From: Incurvaria masculella
Taxonomy: Eukaryota > Arthropoda > Insecta > Lepidoptera > Incurvariidae
DNA: 64,000 nucleotides
NCBI GenBank assembly: GCA_946894095.1
Contig: OX335652.1
Span: 14,593,001 to 14,657,000 of the forward strand
Direction of reading: 5' to 3'
Part shown: positions 33,638 to 46,926 of the stretch, one piece after another
Numbering within the stretch: position 1 is the stretch's first letter
Layout of the letters: the number at the start of each line of letters is the position of its first letter
Notes under the pieces: generated by a model
What the model was told of the DNA's origin: nothing
Seen by the model: the letters and a program-made list of their open reading frames with translations, nothing else
The model's database searches: none
Position numbers and translations under genes: made by a program

Positions 33638-34314
33638 CATTAATAATGTAGTTAACTAATCATTTGAAAACCACTGTTCCAATTTACTTGACATTTGATA
33701 TCTATTAATAGGCCAAATGTATCTATCTTTGTCTGCATGTCTACACAGTACATTTATTCACAGACAAAACAAAATGTGTATGAACATTATAATTTAGCTT
33801 TCATTCGATTCTGTTTATATTTATCAAAAGATATTTTTTTTCCGAAGCTGTACATTCGAAGTGCCCCACGTGACATGGAGCAAACGTTTGTATGTCACAT
33901 TGTATGAGACTGCTGCACCGCTTCACCAGGCCCGGCGCTGCAGGTCAGGACGGTACCACCTCCTCTCCAGCACTTCAGCTGCTTTGAAGAGATCCGGAAA
34001 AAAGTAGAAAGGACATATCAGGGCTTTAAAGTTTGTAATTTAGTAAATAAAGGGAATTATCGTAACGCATGAATTAAGGGATGCATGTCTGCAGATGCCC
34101 ATACATCATACACATATTCACATACAGGGTTCAAATGAATAAAGTAAAACTCAATGATAAAAAAAGCACATTCATATAATAAGCATATAACATGAAACAT
34201 GTATGTCTGAAGATATTTTACTGAGATTATTTGTGATGAAGGAAAATAAAGAGATTCTAGTAATGGTAAACATGGTATGGTAAGATGTGCTGAGTTTGGC
34301 AAATCAGAATAAAG
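33638..34314. other. MITE remnant, then stretch without gene
   Basis: 33,645-33,740 repeats the 21,373-family arm (CTAATCATTTGAAAACC). The rest, to 34,306, is AT-rich with no recognised feature. Confidence 0.45.
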
Positions 34315-34542
34315 GGGGACGCATTATAAAGTCCAAAAAGCACAAGGTCCAAAACCCATACCGTCCAAAATACTGACGAATACAGATATTTTTAATTGGG
34401 TTAGGTTAGGTTAGTTCAGGTTAGGTCAGTTTAGGTTAGGTTAGGTTAGATTACATGCATTTTATAACACACAAGAAAAATACATACTTTTGGACGCTCT
34501 GGGTTTTGGACCTTACGCTTTTGGACTTTATGAAGGCGACCC
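34315..34542. mobile_element. hAT-type MITE with 8-bp duplication, copy 2
   Basis: 228 bp, same family and orientation as 30,796-30,988. It is flanked by a perfect 8-bp duplication GAATAAAG (34,307-34,314 and 34,543-34,550). Its centre has an expanded run of GGTTA units (34,398-34,449), the lepidopteran telomere repeat TTAGG with small variations. Confidence 0.9.
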
Positions 34543-34609
34543 GAATAAAGAACACAAGAAACAACAACTCTCAACATGACCCGCTTAAAACATGAAAGAT
34601 CATGTTCAT

Positions 34610-34645
34610 AAAGTGAAGGTCCTGGCAGGGCACATAATTCCTTCG
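34610..34645 (+). mobile_element. SINE tail fragment
   Basis: GAAGGTCCTGGCAGGGCAC and AATTCCTT match the 3' end of the SINE at 25,710-26,036. It lies about 330 bp before satellite array 2. Confidence 0.5.
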
Positions 34646-34827
34646 GAATTGCGATGTGTCAGGCTAATATCTTTAAACATATTAATGAATCGTAGACATA
34701 AACTTCCCTAGCTGACTACCTATAACTGTACACGCTGTGCCCACTACCTGTAGGGTGATTCGTTCGTTTGTAATACTGTAAATGTGTTTATGTTTGTGTA
34801 ATACGAATTTATCGTGTATGTGAGCCA

Positions 34828-34866
34828 TATAAATAAATAAATAATAAATAAATAAATAAATAAATA
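34828..34866. repeat. (AAAT)n microsatellite
   Basis: About nine units with one interruption. Confidence 0.95.
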
Positions 34867-37800
34867 TCAGAACAGAGGGTGTGGAATACGCCATCCTTGT
34901 CATTATATAAAAAACTCCTAAGTACCTATTAAGATACACCTATTTTAACAGAAGCAGATGAACTTAAATAACCATCTCAATGTAGCCGTGCTAAAAATAA
35001 ATCCAGTTCAATGTAGCTGCTTGCTCATTTAATATCCATCTCAATGTAATCGTACTCAAATAAAATCTATCTCAATGAAGACGTGCCTTAAAGAAAATCA
35101 GTTCAATGAAGCTGTGTGCTCAATTAACATCCATCTCAATGTAATCGTACTCAAATAAAATCCATCTCAATGTAGCCGTGCTTAAAATAAATCCAGTTCA
35201 ATGTAGCTGCGTGCTCAATTAATATCCATCTCAATGTAATCGTACTCAAATAAAATCCATCTCAATGTAGTCGTGCTCAAAAGAAAACCAGTTCAATGTA
35301 GCTTTGTGCTCAAATAATATCCATCTAAATGTAATCGCACCCAAATAATATCCAACTCAATGTAGCCGTCCCTTAAAAAAATCAGTTCAATGTAGCTGTA
35401 TGCTCAAATAACATCCATCTCACTGTAGCCGTGCCTTAAAGAAAATCAGTTCAATGTAGCTGAGTGCTCAAATAACATCTATCTCAATGTAATTGCTCAA
35501 ATAACATACATCTCAATGTAATCGTACTGAAATAAAATCCATCTCAATGTAGCCGTGCTTAAAATCAATCCAGTTCAATGTAGCTGCGTGCTCAATTAAT
35601 ATCCATCTCAATGTAATCGTACTCAAATAAAAACCATCTCCATGTAGCCGTGCCTTAAAGAAAATCAGTTCAAGGTAGCTGTGTGCTCGAATAACATCCA
35701 TCTCAATGTAATCGTACTCAAATAAAATCCAGCTCAATGTAGCCGTGCTTAAAATAAATCCAGTTCAATGTAGCTCCGTGCTCAATTAATATCCATCTCA
35801 ATGTAATCGTACTCAAGTCAATCTATCTCAATGTAGCCGTGCCTTAAAGAAAATCAGTTCAATGTAGCTGAGTGCTCAAATAACATTTATCTCAATGTAA
35901 TTGCTCAAATAACATACATCTCAATGTAATCGTACTCAAGTAAATCTATCTCAATGTAGCCGTGCCTTAAAGAAAATCAGTTCAATGTAGCTGAGTGCTC
36001 AAATAACATCTATCTCAATGTAATTGCTCAGATAACATACATCTCAATGTAATCGTACTCAAATAAAATCCATCTCAATGTAGCCGTGCTTAAAATCAAT
36101 CCAGTTCAATGTAGCTGCATGCTCAATTAATATCCATCTCAATGTAATCGTACTCAAATAAAATCCATCTCAATGTAGCCGTGCCTTAAATAAAATCAGT
36201 TCAATGTAGCTGTGTGCTCGAATAACATCCATCTCAATGTAATCGTACTCAAATAAAATCCATCTCAATGTAGCCGTGCTTAAAATAAATCCAGTTCAAT
36301 GTAGCTGCGTGCTCAATTAATATGCATCTCAATGTAATCGTACTCAAATAAAATCAATCTCAATGTAGCCGTGCTTAAAATAAATCCAGTTCAATGTAGC
36401 TGTGTGCTCAATTAACATCCATCTAAATGTAATCGTACCAAAATAATATCCATCTCAATGTAGTTGTACTCAAATAACATCCATCTCACTGTAGCCGTGC
36501 CTTAAAGAAAATCAGTTCAATGTAGCTGAGTGCTCAAATAACATCTACCTCAATGTAATTGCTCAAATAACATACATCTCAATGTAATCGTACTGAAATA
36601 AAATCCATCTCAATGCAGCCGTGCTTAAAATCAATCCAGTTCAATGTAGCTGCGTGCTCAAATAATATCCATCTCAATGTAATCGTACTCAAGTCAATCT
36701 ATCTCAATGTAGCCGTGCCTTAAAGAAAATCAGTTCAATGTAGCTGTGTGCTCGAATAACAACCATCTCAATGTAATCGTACTCAAATAAAATCCATCTC
36801 AATGTAGCCGTGCTTAAAATAAATCCAGTTCAATGTAGCTGCGTGCTCAATTAATATCCATCTCAATGTAATCGTACTCAAGTCAATCTATCTCAATGTA
36901 GCCGTGCCTTAAAGAAAATCAGTTCAATGAAGCTGAGTGCTCAAATAACATCTTTCTCAATGTAATTGCTCAAATAACATACATCTCAATGTAATCGTAC
37001 TCAAATAAAATCCATCTCAATGTAGCCGTGCTTAAATAATCCAGTTCAATGTAGCTGCGTGCTCAATTAATATCCATCTCAATGTAATCGTACTCAACTA
37101 ATATCCATCTCAATGTAGCCGTGCCTTAAAAAAAAATCAGTTCAATGTAGCTGTATGCTCAAATAACATCCATCTAACTGTAGCAGTGCCTTAAAGAAAA
37201 TCAGTTCAATGTAGCTGAGTGCTCAAATAACATCTATCTCAATGTAATTGCTCAAATAACATACATCTCAATGTAATCGTACTGAAATAAAATCCATCTC
37301 AATGTAGCCGTGGTTAAAATCAATCCAGTTCAATGTAGCTGCGTGCTCAATTAATATCCATCTCAATGTAATCGTACTCAAATGAAATCCATCTCCATGT
37401 AGCCGTGCCTTAAAGAAAATCAGTTCAATGTAGCTGTGTGCTCGAATAACATCCATTTCAATCTAATGGTACTCAAATAAAATCCATCTCAATGTAGCCG
37501 TGCTTAAAATAAATCCAGTTCAATGTAGCTGCGTGCTCAATTAATATCCATCTCAATGTAATCGTACTCAGTCAATCTATCTCAATGTAGCCGTGCTTTA
37601 AAGAAAATCAGTTCAATGTAGCTGAGTGCTCAAATAACATCTATCTCAATGTAATTGCTCAAATAACATACATCTCAATGTAATCGTACTCAAATAAAAT
37701 CCATCTCAATGTAGCCGTGCTTAAAATTAATCTAGTTCAATGTAGCTGCGTGCTCAATTAATATCCTTCTCAATGTAATCGTAATCAAATAAAATCAATC

Positions 37801-40037
37801 TCAATGTAGCCGTGCTTAAAATAAATCCAGTTCAATGTAGCTGTGTGCTCAATTAACATCCATCTAAATGTAATCGTACCAAAATAATATCCATCTCAAT
37901 GTAGCCGTGCCTTAAAATAAATCCAGTTCAATGTAGCTGTGTGCTCGAATAACATCCATCTCAATGTAATCGTACTCAAATAAAATCCATCTCAATGTAG
38001 CCGTGCTTAAAATTAATCCAGTTCAATGTAGCTGCGTGCTCAATTAATATCCATCTCAATGTAATCGTACTCAAATAAAATCCATCTCAATGTAGCCGTG
38101 CCTTAAAGAAAATCAGTTCAATGTAGCTGTGTGCTCGAATAACATCCATCTCAATGTAATCGTACTCAAATAAAATCCATCTCAATGTAGCCGTGCTTAA
38201 AATTAATCCAGTTCAATGTAGCTGCGTGCTCAATTAATATCCATCTCAATGTAATCGTACTCAAATAAAATCCATCTCAATGTAGCCGTGCCTTAAAATA
38301 AATCCAGTTCAATGTAGCTGTGTGCTCGAATAACATCCATCTCAATGTAATCGTACTCAAATAAAATCCATCTCAATGTAGCCGTGCTTAAAATTAATCC
38401 AGTTCAATGTAGCTGCGTGCTCAATTAATATCCATCTCAATGTAATCGTACTCAAATAAAATCCATCTCAATGTAGCCGTGCTTAAAATAAATCCAGTTC
38501 AATGTAGCTGCGTGCTCAATTAATATCCATCTCAATGTAATCGTACTCAAATAAAATCAATCTCAATGTAGCCGTGCTTAAAATAAATCCAGTTCAATGT
38601 AGCTGTGTGCTCAATTAACAGCCATCTAAATGTGATCGTACCAAAATAATATCCATCTCAATGTAGTTGTACTCAAATAACATCCATCTCACTGTAGCCG
38701 TGCCTTAAAGAAAATCAGTTCAATGTAGCTGAGTGCTCAAATAACATCTACCTCAATGTAATTGCTCAAATAACATACATCTCAATGTAATCGTACTGAA
38801 ATAAAATCAATCTCGATGCAGCCGTGCTTAAAATCAATCCAGTTCAATGTAGATGCGTGCTCAATTAATATCCATCTCAATGTAATCGTACTCAAGTCAA
38901 TCTATCTCAATGTAGCCGTGCCTTAAAGAAAATCAGTTAAATGTAGCTGTGTGCTCGAATAACATCCATCTCAATGTAATCGTACTCAAATAAAATCCAT
39001 CTCAATGTAGCCGTGCTAAAAATAAATCCAGTTCAATGTAGCTGCGTGCTCAATTAATATCCATCTCAATGTAATCGTAATCAAATAAAATCAATCTCAA
39101 TGTAGCCGTGCTTAAAATAAATCCAGTTCAATGTAGCTGTGTGCTCAATTAACATCCATCTAAATGTAATCGTACCAAAATAATATCCATCTCAATGTAG
39201 CCGTGCCTTAAAAAAAATCAGTTCAATGTATCTGTATGCTCAAATAAGATCCATCTCACTGTAGCCGTGCCTTAAAGAAAATCAGTTCAATGTAGCTGAG
39301 TGCTCAAATAACATCTATCCCAATGTGATTGCTCAAATAACATACATCTCAATGTAATCGTACTGAAATAAAATCCATCTCAATGTAGCCGTGCCTTAAA
39401 GAAAATCAGTTCAATGTAGCTGTGTGCTCGAATAACATCCATCTAAATGTAATCGTACTCAAATAAAATCCATCTCAATGTAGCCGTGCTTAAAATAAAT
39501 CCAGTTCAATGTAGCTGCGTGCTCAATTAATATCCATCTCAATGTAATCGTACTCAAGTCAATCTATCTCAATGTAGCCGTGCCTTAAAGAAAATCAGTT
39601 CAATGTAGCTGAGTGCTCAAAAAACATCTATCTCAATGTAATTGCTCAAATAACAAACATCTCAATGTAATCGTACTGAGATAAAATTCATCTCAATGTA
39701 GCCGTGCTTACAATTAATCCAGTTCAATGTAGCTGCGTGCTCAATTAATATCCATCTCAATGTAATCATACTAAAATAAAATCCATCTCCATGTAGCCGT
39801 GCCTTAAAGAAAATCAGTTCAATGTAGCTGTGTGCTCGAATAACATCCATCTCAATGTAATCGTACTCCAATAAAATCCATCTCAATGTAATCGTACTGA
39901 AATAAAATCCATCTCACTGTAGCCGTGCCTTAAAGAAAATCAGTTCAATGTAGCTGAGTGCTCAAATAACATCTATCCTAATGTAATTGCTCAAATAACA
40001 TACATCTCAATGTAATCGTACTGAAATAAAATCCTTC

Positions 40038-40160
40038 TCAATGTAGCCGTGCTCCAGTTCTTAGTGTAGTGATTAATCCATACATCTCAATGTAATCGTA
40101 CTGAAATAAAATCCTTCTCAATGTAGCCGTGCTCCAGTTCTTAGTGTAGTGATTAATCCA
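40038..40160 (+). repeat. Marker variant in satellite, tandem pair
   Basis: A foreign-looking insert CCAGTTCTTAGTGTAGTGAT stands twice, 80 bp apart, within otherwise ordinary monomers. The pair recurs at 44,440-44,562 and a single copy at 46,927-46,968, so it tags which array segments were amplified. Confidence 0.85.
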
Positions 40161-43100
40161 GTTCAATGTAGCTGCGTGCTCAATTAATATCCATCTCAAT
40201 GTAATCGTACTCAAGTCAATCTATCTCAATGTAGCCGTGCCTTAAAGAAAATCAGTTAAATGTAGCTGAGTGCTCAAATAACATCTATCTCAATGTAATT
40301 GCTCAAATAACATACATCTCAATGTAATCGTACTCAAATAAAATCCATCTCAATGTAGCCGTGCTTAAAATTAATCCAGTTCAATGTAGCTGCGTGCTCA
40401 ATTAATATCCATCTCAATGTAATCATACTCAAATAAAATCCATCTCCATGTAGCCGTGCCTTAAAGAAAATCAGTTCAATGTAGCTGTGTGCTCGAATAA
40501 CATCCATCTCAATGTAATCGTACTCCAATAAAATCCATCTCAATGTAATCGTACTGAAATAAAATCCATCTCAATGTAGCCGTGCTTAAAATCAATCCAG
40601 TTCAATGTAGCTGCATGCTCAATTAATATCCATCTCAATGTAATCGTACTCAAATAAAATCCATCTCCATGTAGCCGTGCCTTAAAGAAAATCAGTTCAA
40701 TGTAGCTGTGTGCTCGAATAACATCCATCTCAATGTAATCGTACTTCAATAAAATCCATCTCAATGTAGCCGTGCTTAAAATAAATCCAGTTCAATGTAG
40801 CTGCGTGCTCAATTAATATCCATCTCAATGTAATCGTACTCAAGTAAATCTATCTCAATATAGCCATGCCTTAAAGAAAATCAGTTCAATGTAGCTGAGT
40901 GCTCAAATAACATCTATCTCAATGTAATTGCTCGGATAACATACATCTCAATGTAATCGTACTCAAATAAAATCCATCTCAATGTAGCCGTGCTTAAAAT
41001 CAATCCAGTTCAATGTAGCTGCATGCTCAATTAATATCAATCTCAATGTAATCGTAATCAAATAAAATCAATCTTAATGTAGCCGTGCTTAAAATAAATC
41101 CAGTTCAATGTAGCTGTGGGCTCAATTAACATCCATCTAAATGTAATCGTACCAAAATAATATCCATCTCAATGTAGCCGTGCCTTAAAAAAAATCAGTT
41201 CAATGTAGCTGTATGCTCAAATAAGATCCATCTCACTGTAGCCGTGCCTTAAAGAAAATCAGTTCAATGTAGCTGAATGCTCAAATAACATCTATCCCAA
41301 TGTAATTGCTCAAATAACATACATCTCCATGTAATCGTACTGAAATAAAATCCATCTCAATGTAGCCGTGCTTAAAATCAATCCAGTTCAATGTAGCTGC
41401 GTGCTCAATTAATATCCATCTCAATGTAATCGTACTCAAATAAAATCCATCTCCATGTAGCCGTGCCTTAAAGAAAATCAGTTCAATGTAGCTGTGTGCT
41501 CGAATAACATCCATCTCAATGTAATCGTACTCAAATAAAATCCATCTCAATGTAGCCGTGCTTAAAATTAATCCAGTTCAATGTAGCTGCGTGCTCAATT
41601 AATATCCATCTCAATGTAATCGTACTCAAGTCAATCTATCTCAATGTAGCCGTGCCTTAAAGAAAATCAGTTCAATGTAGCTGTGAGCTCAAATAACATC
41701 CATCTCAATGTAGTTGTACTCAAAAAATATCCATCTCAATGTAGCCGTGCCTTCAAGAAAATCAGTTCAATGTAGCTGTGTGCTCAAATAACATTCATCT
41801 CAATGCAATCGTACTCAAATAAAATCCATCTCAATGTAGCCGTGCTTAAAATTAATCCAGTTCAATGTAGCTGCGTGCTCAATTAATATCCATCTCAATG
41901 TAATCATACTCAAATAAAATCCATCTCCATGTAGCCGTGCCTTAAAGAAAATCAGTTCAATGTAGCTGTGTGCTCGAATAACATCCATCTCAATGTAATC
42001 GTACTCCAATAAAATCCATCTCAATGTAGCCGTGCTTAAAATCAATCCAGTTCAATGTAGCTGCATGCTCAATTAATATCCATCTCAATGTAATCGTACT
42101 CAAATAAAATCCATCTCCATGTAGCCGTGCCTTAAAGAAAATCAGTTCAATGTAGCTGCGTGCTCAATTAATATCCATCTCAATGTAATCGTACTCAAGT
42201 AAATCTATCTCAATGTAGCCATGCCTTAAAGAAAATCAGTTCAATGTAGCTGAGTGCTCAAATAACATCTATCTCAATGTAATTGCTCAGATAACATACA
42301 TCTCAATGTAATCGTACTCAAATAAAATCCATCTCAATGTAGCCGTGCTTAAAATCAATCCAGTTCAATGTAGCTGCGTGCTCAATTAATATCCATCTCA
42401 ATGTAATCGTACTCAAATAAAATCAATCTCAATGTAGCCGTGCTTAAAATAAATCCAGTTCAATGTAGCTGTGTGCTCAATTAACATCCATCTAAATGTA
42501 ATCTTACCAAAATAATATCCATCTCAATGTAGCCGTGCCTTAAAAAAAATCAGTTCAATGTAGCTGTATGCTCAAATAAGATCCATCTCACTGTAGCCGT
42601 GCCTTAAAGAAAATCAGTTCAATGTAGCTGAGTGCTCAAATAACATCTATCCCAATGTAATTGCTCAAATAACATACATCTCAATGTAATCGTACTGAAA
42701 TAAAATCCATCTCAATGTAGCCGTGCTTAAAATCAATCGAGTTCAATGTAGCTGCGTGCTCAATTAATATCCATCTCAATGTAATCGTACTCAAATAAAA
42801 TCCACCTCCATGTAGCCGTGCCTTAAAGAAAATCAGTTCAATGTAGCTGTGTGCTCGAATAACATCCATCTCAATGTAATCGTACTCAAATAAAATCCAT
42901 CTCAATGTAGCCGTGCTTAAAATAAATCCAGTTCAATGTAGCTGCGTGCTCAATTAATATCCATCTCAATGTAATCGTACTCAAGTCAATCTATCTCAGT
43001 GTAGCCGTGCCTTAAAGAAAATCAGTTCAATGTAGCTGAGTGCTCAAATAACATCTATCTCAATGTTATTGCTCAGATAACATACATCTCAATGTAATCG

Positions 43101-44517
43101 TACTCAAATAAAATCCATCTCAATGTAGCCGTGCTTAAAATAATCCAGTTCAATGTAGCTGCGTGCTCCATTAATATCCATCTCAATGTAATCGTACTCA
43201 AATAAAATCCATCTCAACAAAGCCGTGCTTAAAAGAAAATCAGTTCAATGTAGCTGTGAGCTCAAATAACATCCATCTCAATGTAGTTGTACTCAAAAAA
43301 TATCCATCTCAATGTAGCCGTGCCTTCAAGAAAATCAGTTCAATGTAGCTGTGTGCTCAAATAACATTCATCTCAATGCAATCGTACTCAAGTAAAATCC
43401 ATCTCAATGTAGCCGTGCTTAAAATTAATCCAGTTCAATGTAGCTGCGTGCTCAATTAATATCCATCTCAATGTAATCGTACTCAAATAAAATCCATCTC
43501 AATGTAGCCGTGCTAAAAATAAATCCAGTTCAATGTAGCTGCGTGCTCAATTAATATCCATCTCAATGTAATCGTAATCAAATAAAATCAATCTCAATGT
43601 AGCCGCGCTTAAAATAAATCCAGTTCAATGTAGCTGTGTGCTCAATTAACATCCATCTAAATGTAATCGTACCAAAATAATATCCATCTCAATGTAGCCG
43701 TGCCTTAAAAAAAATCAGTTCAATGTAGCTGTATGCTCAAATAAGATCCATCTCACTGTAGCCGTGCCTTAAAGAAAATCAGTTCAATGTAGCTGAGTGC
43801 TCAAATAACATCTATCCCAATGTGATTGCTCAAATAACATACATCTCAATGTAATCGTACTGAAATAAAATCCATCTCAATGTAGCCGTGCTTAAAATAA
43901 ATCCAGTTCAATGTAGCTGCGTGCTCAATTAATATCCATCTCAATGTAATCGTACTCAAGTCAATCTATCTCAATGTAGCCGTGCCTTAAAGAAAATCAG
44001 TTCAATGTAGCTGAGTGCTCAAAAAACATCTATCTCAATGTAATTGCTCAAATAACATACATCTCAATGTAATCGTACTGAAATAAAATTCATCTCAATG
44101 TAGCCGTGCTTACAATTAATCCAGTTCAATGTAGCTGCGTGCTCAATTAATATCCATCTCAATGTAATCATACTAAAATAAAATCTATCTCCATGTAGCC
44201 GTGCCTTAAAGAAAATCAGTTCAATGTAGCTGTGTGCTCGAATAACATCCATCTCAATGTAATCGTACTCCAATAAAATCCATCTCAATGTAATCGTACT
44301 GAAATAAAATCCATCTCACTGTAGCCGTGCCTTAAAGAAAATCAGTTCAATGTAGCTGAGTGCTCAAATAACATCTATCCCAATGTAATTGCTCAAATAA
44401 CATACATCTCAATGTAATCGTACTGAAATAAAATCCTTCTCAATGTAGCCGTGCTCCAGTTCTTAGTGTAGTGATTAATCCATACATCTCAATGTAATCG
44501 TACTGAAATAAAATCCT

Positions 44518-46926
44518 TCTCAATGTAGCCGTGCTCCAGTTCTTAGTGTAGTGATTAATCCAGTTCAATGTAGCTGCGTGCTCAATTAATATCCATCTCA
44601 ATGTAATCGCACTCAAGTCAATCTATCTCAATGTAGCCGTGCCTTAAAGAAAATCAGTTAAATGTAGCTGAGTGCTCAAATAACATCTATCTCAATGTAA
44701 TTGCTCAAATAACATACATCTCAATGTAATCGTACTCAAATAAAATCCATCTCAATGTAGCCGTGCTTAAAGTTAATCCAGTTCAATGTAGCTACGTGCT
44801 CAATTAATATCCATCTCAATGTAATCATACTCAAATAAAATCCATCTCCATGTAGCCGTGCCTTAAAGAAAATCAGTTCAATGTAGCTGTGTGCTCGAAC
44901 AACATCCATCTCAATGTAATCGTACTCCAATAAAATCCATCTCAATGTAATCGTACTGAAATAAAATCCATCTCAATGTAGCCGTGCTTAAAATCAATCC
45001 AGTTCAATGTAGCTGCATGCTCAATTAATATCCATCTCAATGTAATCGTACTCAAATAAAATCCATCTCCATGTAGCCGTGCCTTAAAGAAAATCAGTTC
45101 AATGTAGCTGTGTGCTCGAATAACATCCATCTCAATGTAATCGTACTTCAATAAAATCCATCTCAATGTGGCCGTGCTTAAAATAAATCCAGTTCAATGT
45201 AGCTGCGTGCTCAATTAATATCCATCTCAATGTAATCGTACTCAAGTAAATCTATCTCAATATAGCCATGCCTTAAAGAAAATCAGTTCAATGTAGCTGA
45301 GTGCTCAAATAACATCTATCTCAATGTAATTGCTCAGATAACATACATCTCAATGTAATCGTACTCAAATAAAATCCATCTCAATGTAGCCGTGCTTAAA
45401 ATCAATCCAGTTCAATGTAGCTGCATGCTCAATTAATATCCATCTCAATGTAATCGTAATCAAATAAAATCAATCTTAATGTAGCCGTGCTTAAAATAAA
45501 TCCAGTTCAATGTAGCTGTGGGCTCAATTAACATCCATCTAAATGTAATCGTACCAAAATAATATCCATCTCAATGTAGCCGTGCCTTAAAAAAAATCAG
45601 TTCAATGTAGCTGTATGCTCAAATAAGATCCATCTCACTGTAGCCGTGCCTTAAAGAAAATCAGTTCAATGTAGCTGAATGCTCAAATAACATCTATCCC
45701 AATGTTTTGTTCAAATAACATACATCTCAATGTAATCGTACTGAAATAAAATCCATCTCAATGTAGCCGTGCTTAAAATCAATCCAGTTCAATGTAGCTG
45801 CGTGCTCAATTAATATCCATCTCAATGTAATCGTACTCAAATAAAATCCATCTCCATGTAGCCGTGCCTTAAAGAAAATCAGTTCAATGTAGCTGTGAGC
45901 TCAAATAACATCCATCTCAATGCAGTTGTACTCAAAAAATATCCATCTCAATGTAGCCGTGCCTTCAAGAAAATCAGTTCAATGTAGCTGTGTGCTCAAA
46001 TAACCTTCATCTCAATGCAATCGTACTCAAATAAAATCCATCTCAATGTAGCCGTGCTTAAAATTAATCCAGTTCAATGTAGCTGCGTGCTCAATTAATA
46101 TCCATCTCAATGTAATCATACTCAAATAAAATCCATCTCCATGTAGCCGTGCCTTAAAGAAAATCAGTTCAATGTAGCTGTGTGCTCGAATAACATCCAT
46201 CTTAATGTAATCGTTCCCAATGTAGCCGTGCCTTAAAGAAAATCAGTTCAATGTAGCTGTGAGCTCAAATAACATCCATCTCAATGTAGTTGTACTCAAA
46301 AAATATCCATCTCAATGTAGCCGTGCCTTCAAGAAAATCAGTTCAATGTAGCTGTGTGCTCAAATAACATTCATCTCAATGCAATCGTACTCAAATAAAA
46401 ATCCATCTCAATGTAGCCGTGCTTAAAATTAATCCAGTTCAATGTAGCTGCGTGCTCAATTAATATCCATCTCAATGTAATCATACTCAAATAAAATCTA
46501 TCTCCATGTAGCCGTGCCTTAAAGAAAATCAGTTCAATGTAGCTGTGTGCTCGAATAACATCCATCTCAATGTAATCGTACTGAAATAAAATCCATCTCA
46601 ATGTAGCCGTGCTTAAAATCAATCCAGTTCAATGTAGCTGCATGCTCAATTAATATCCATCTCAATGTAATCGTACTCAAATAAAATCCATCTCCATGTA
46701 GCCGTGCCTTAAAGAAAATCAGTTCAATGTAGCTGCGTGCTCAATGTAGCCGTGCCTTAAAAAAAATCAGTTCAATGTAGCTGTATGCTCAAATAAGATC
46801 CATCTCACTGTAGCCGTGCCTTAAAGAAAATCAGTTCAATGTAGCTGAATGCTCAAATAACATCTATCCCAATGTAATTGCTCAAATAACATACATCTCA
46901 ATGTAATCGTACTGAAATAAAATCCT
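44518..46926. repeat. Higher-order unit of 2,409 bp, first copy
   Basis: This segment is followed by a near-identical copy (46,927-49,335) with offset 2,409. The identity includes private variants such as CGTTCCCAATG and GTTTTGTTC. A partial third repeat with offset 1,171 covers about 49,320-50,290. Confidence 0.85.

Noticed and set aside
34398..34449. Chromosome end or telomere
   Set aside because: The TTAGG-like run is short, imperfect and inside a MITE with its own 8-bp target duplication.
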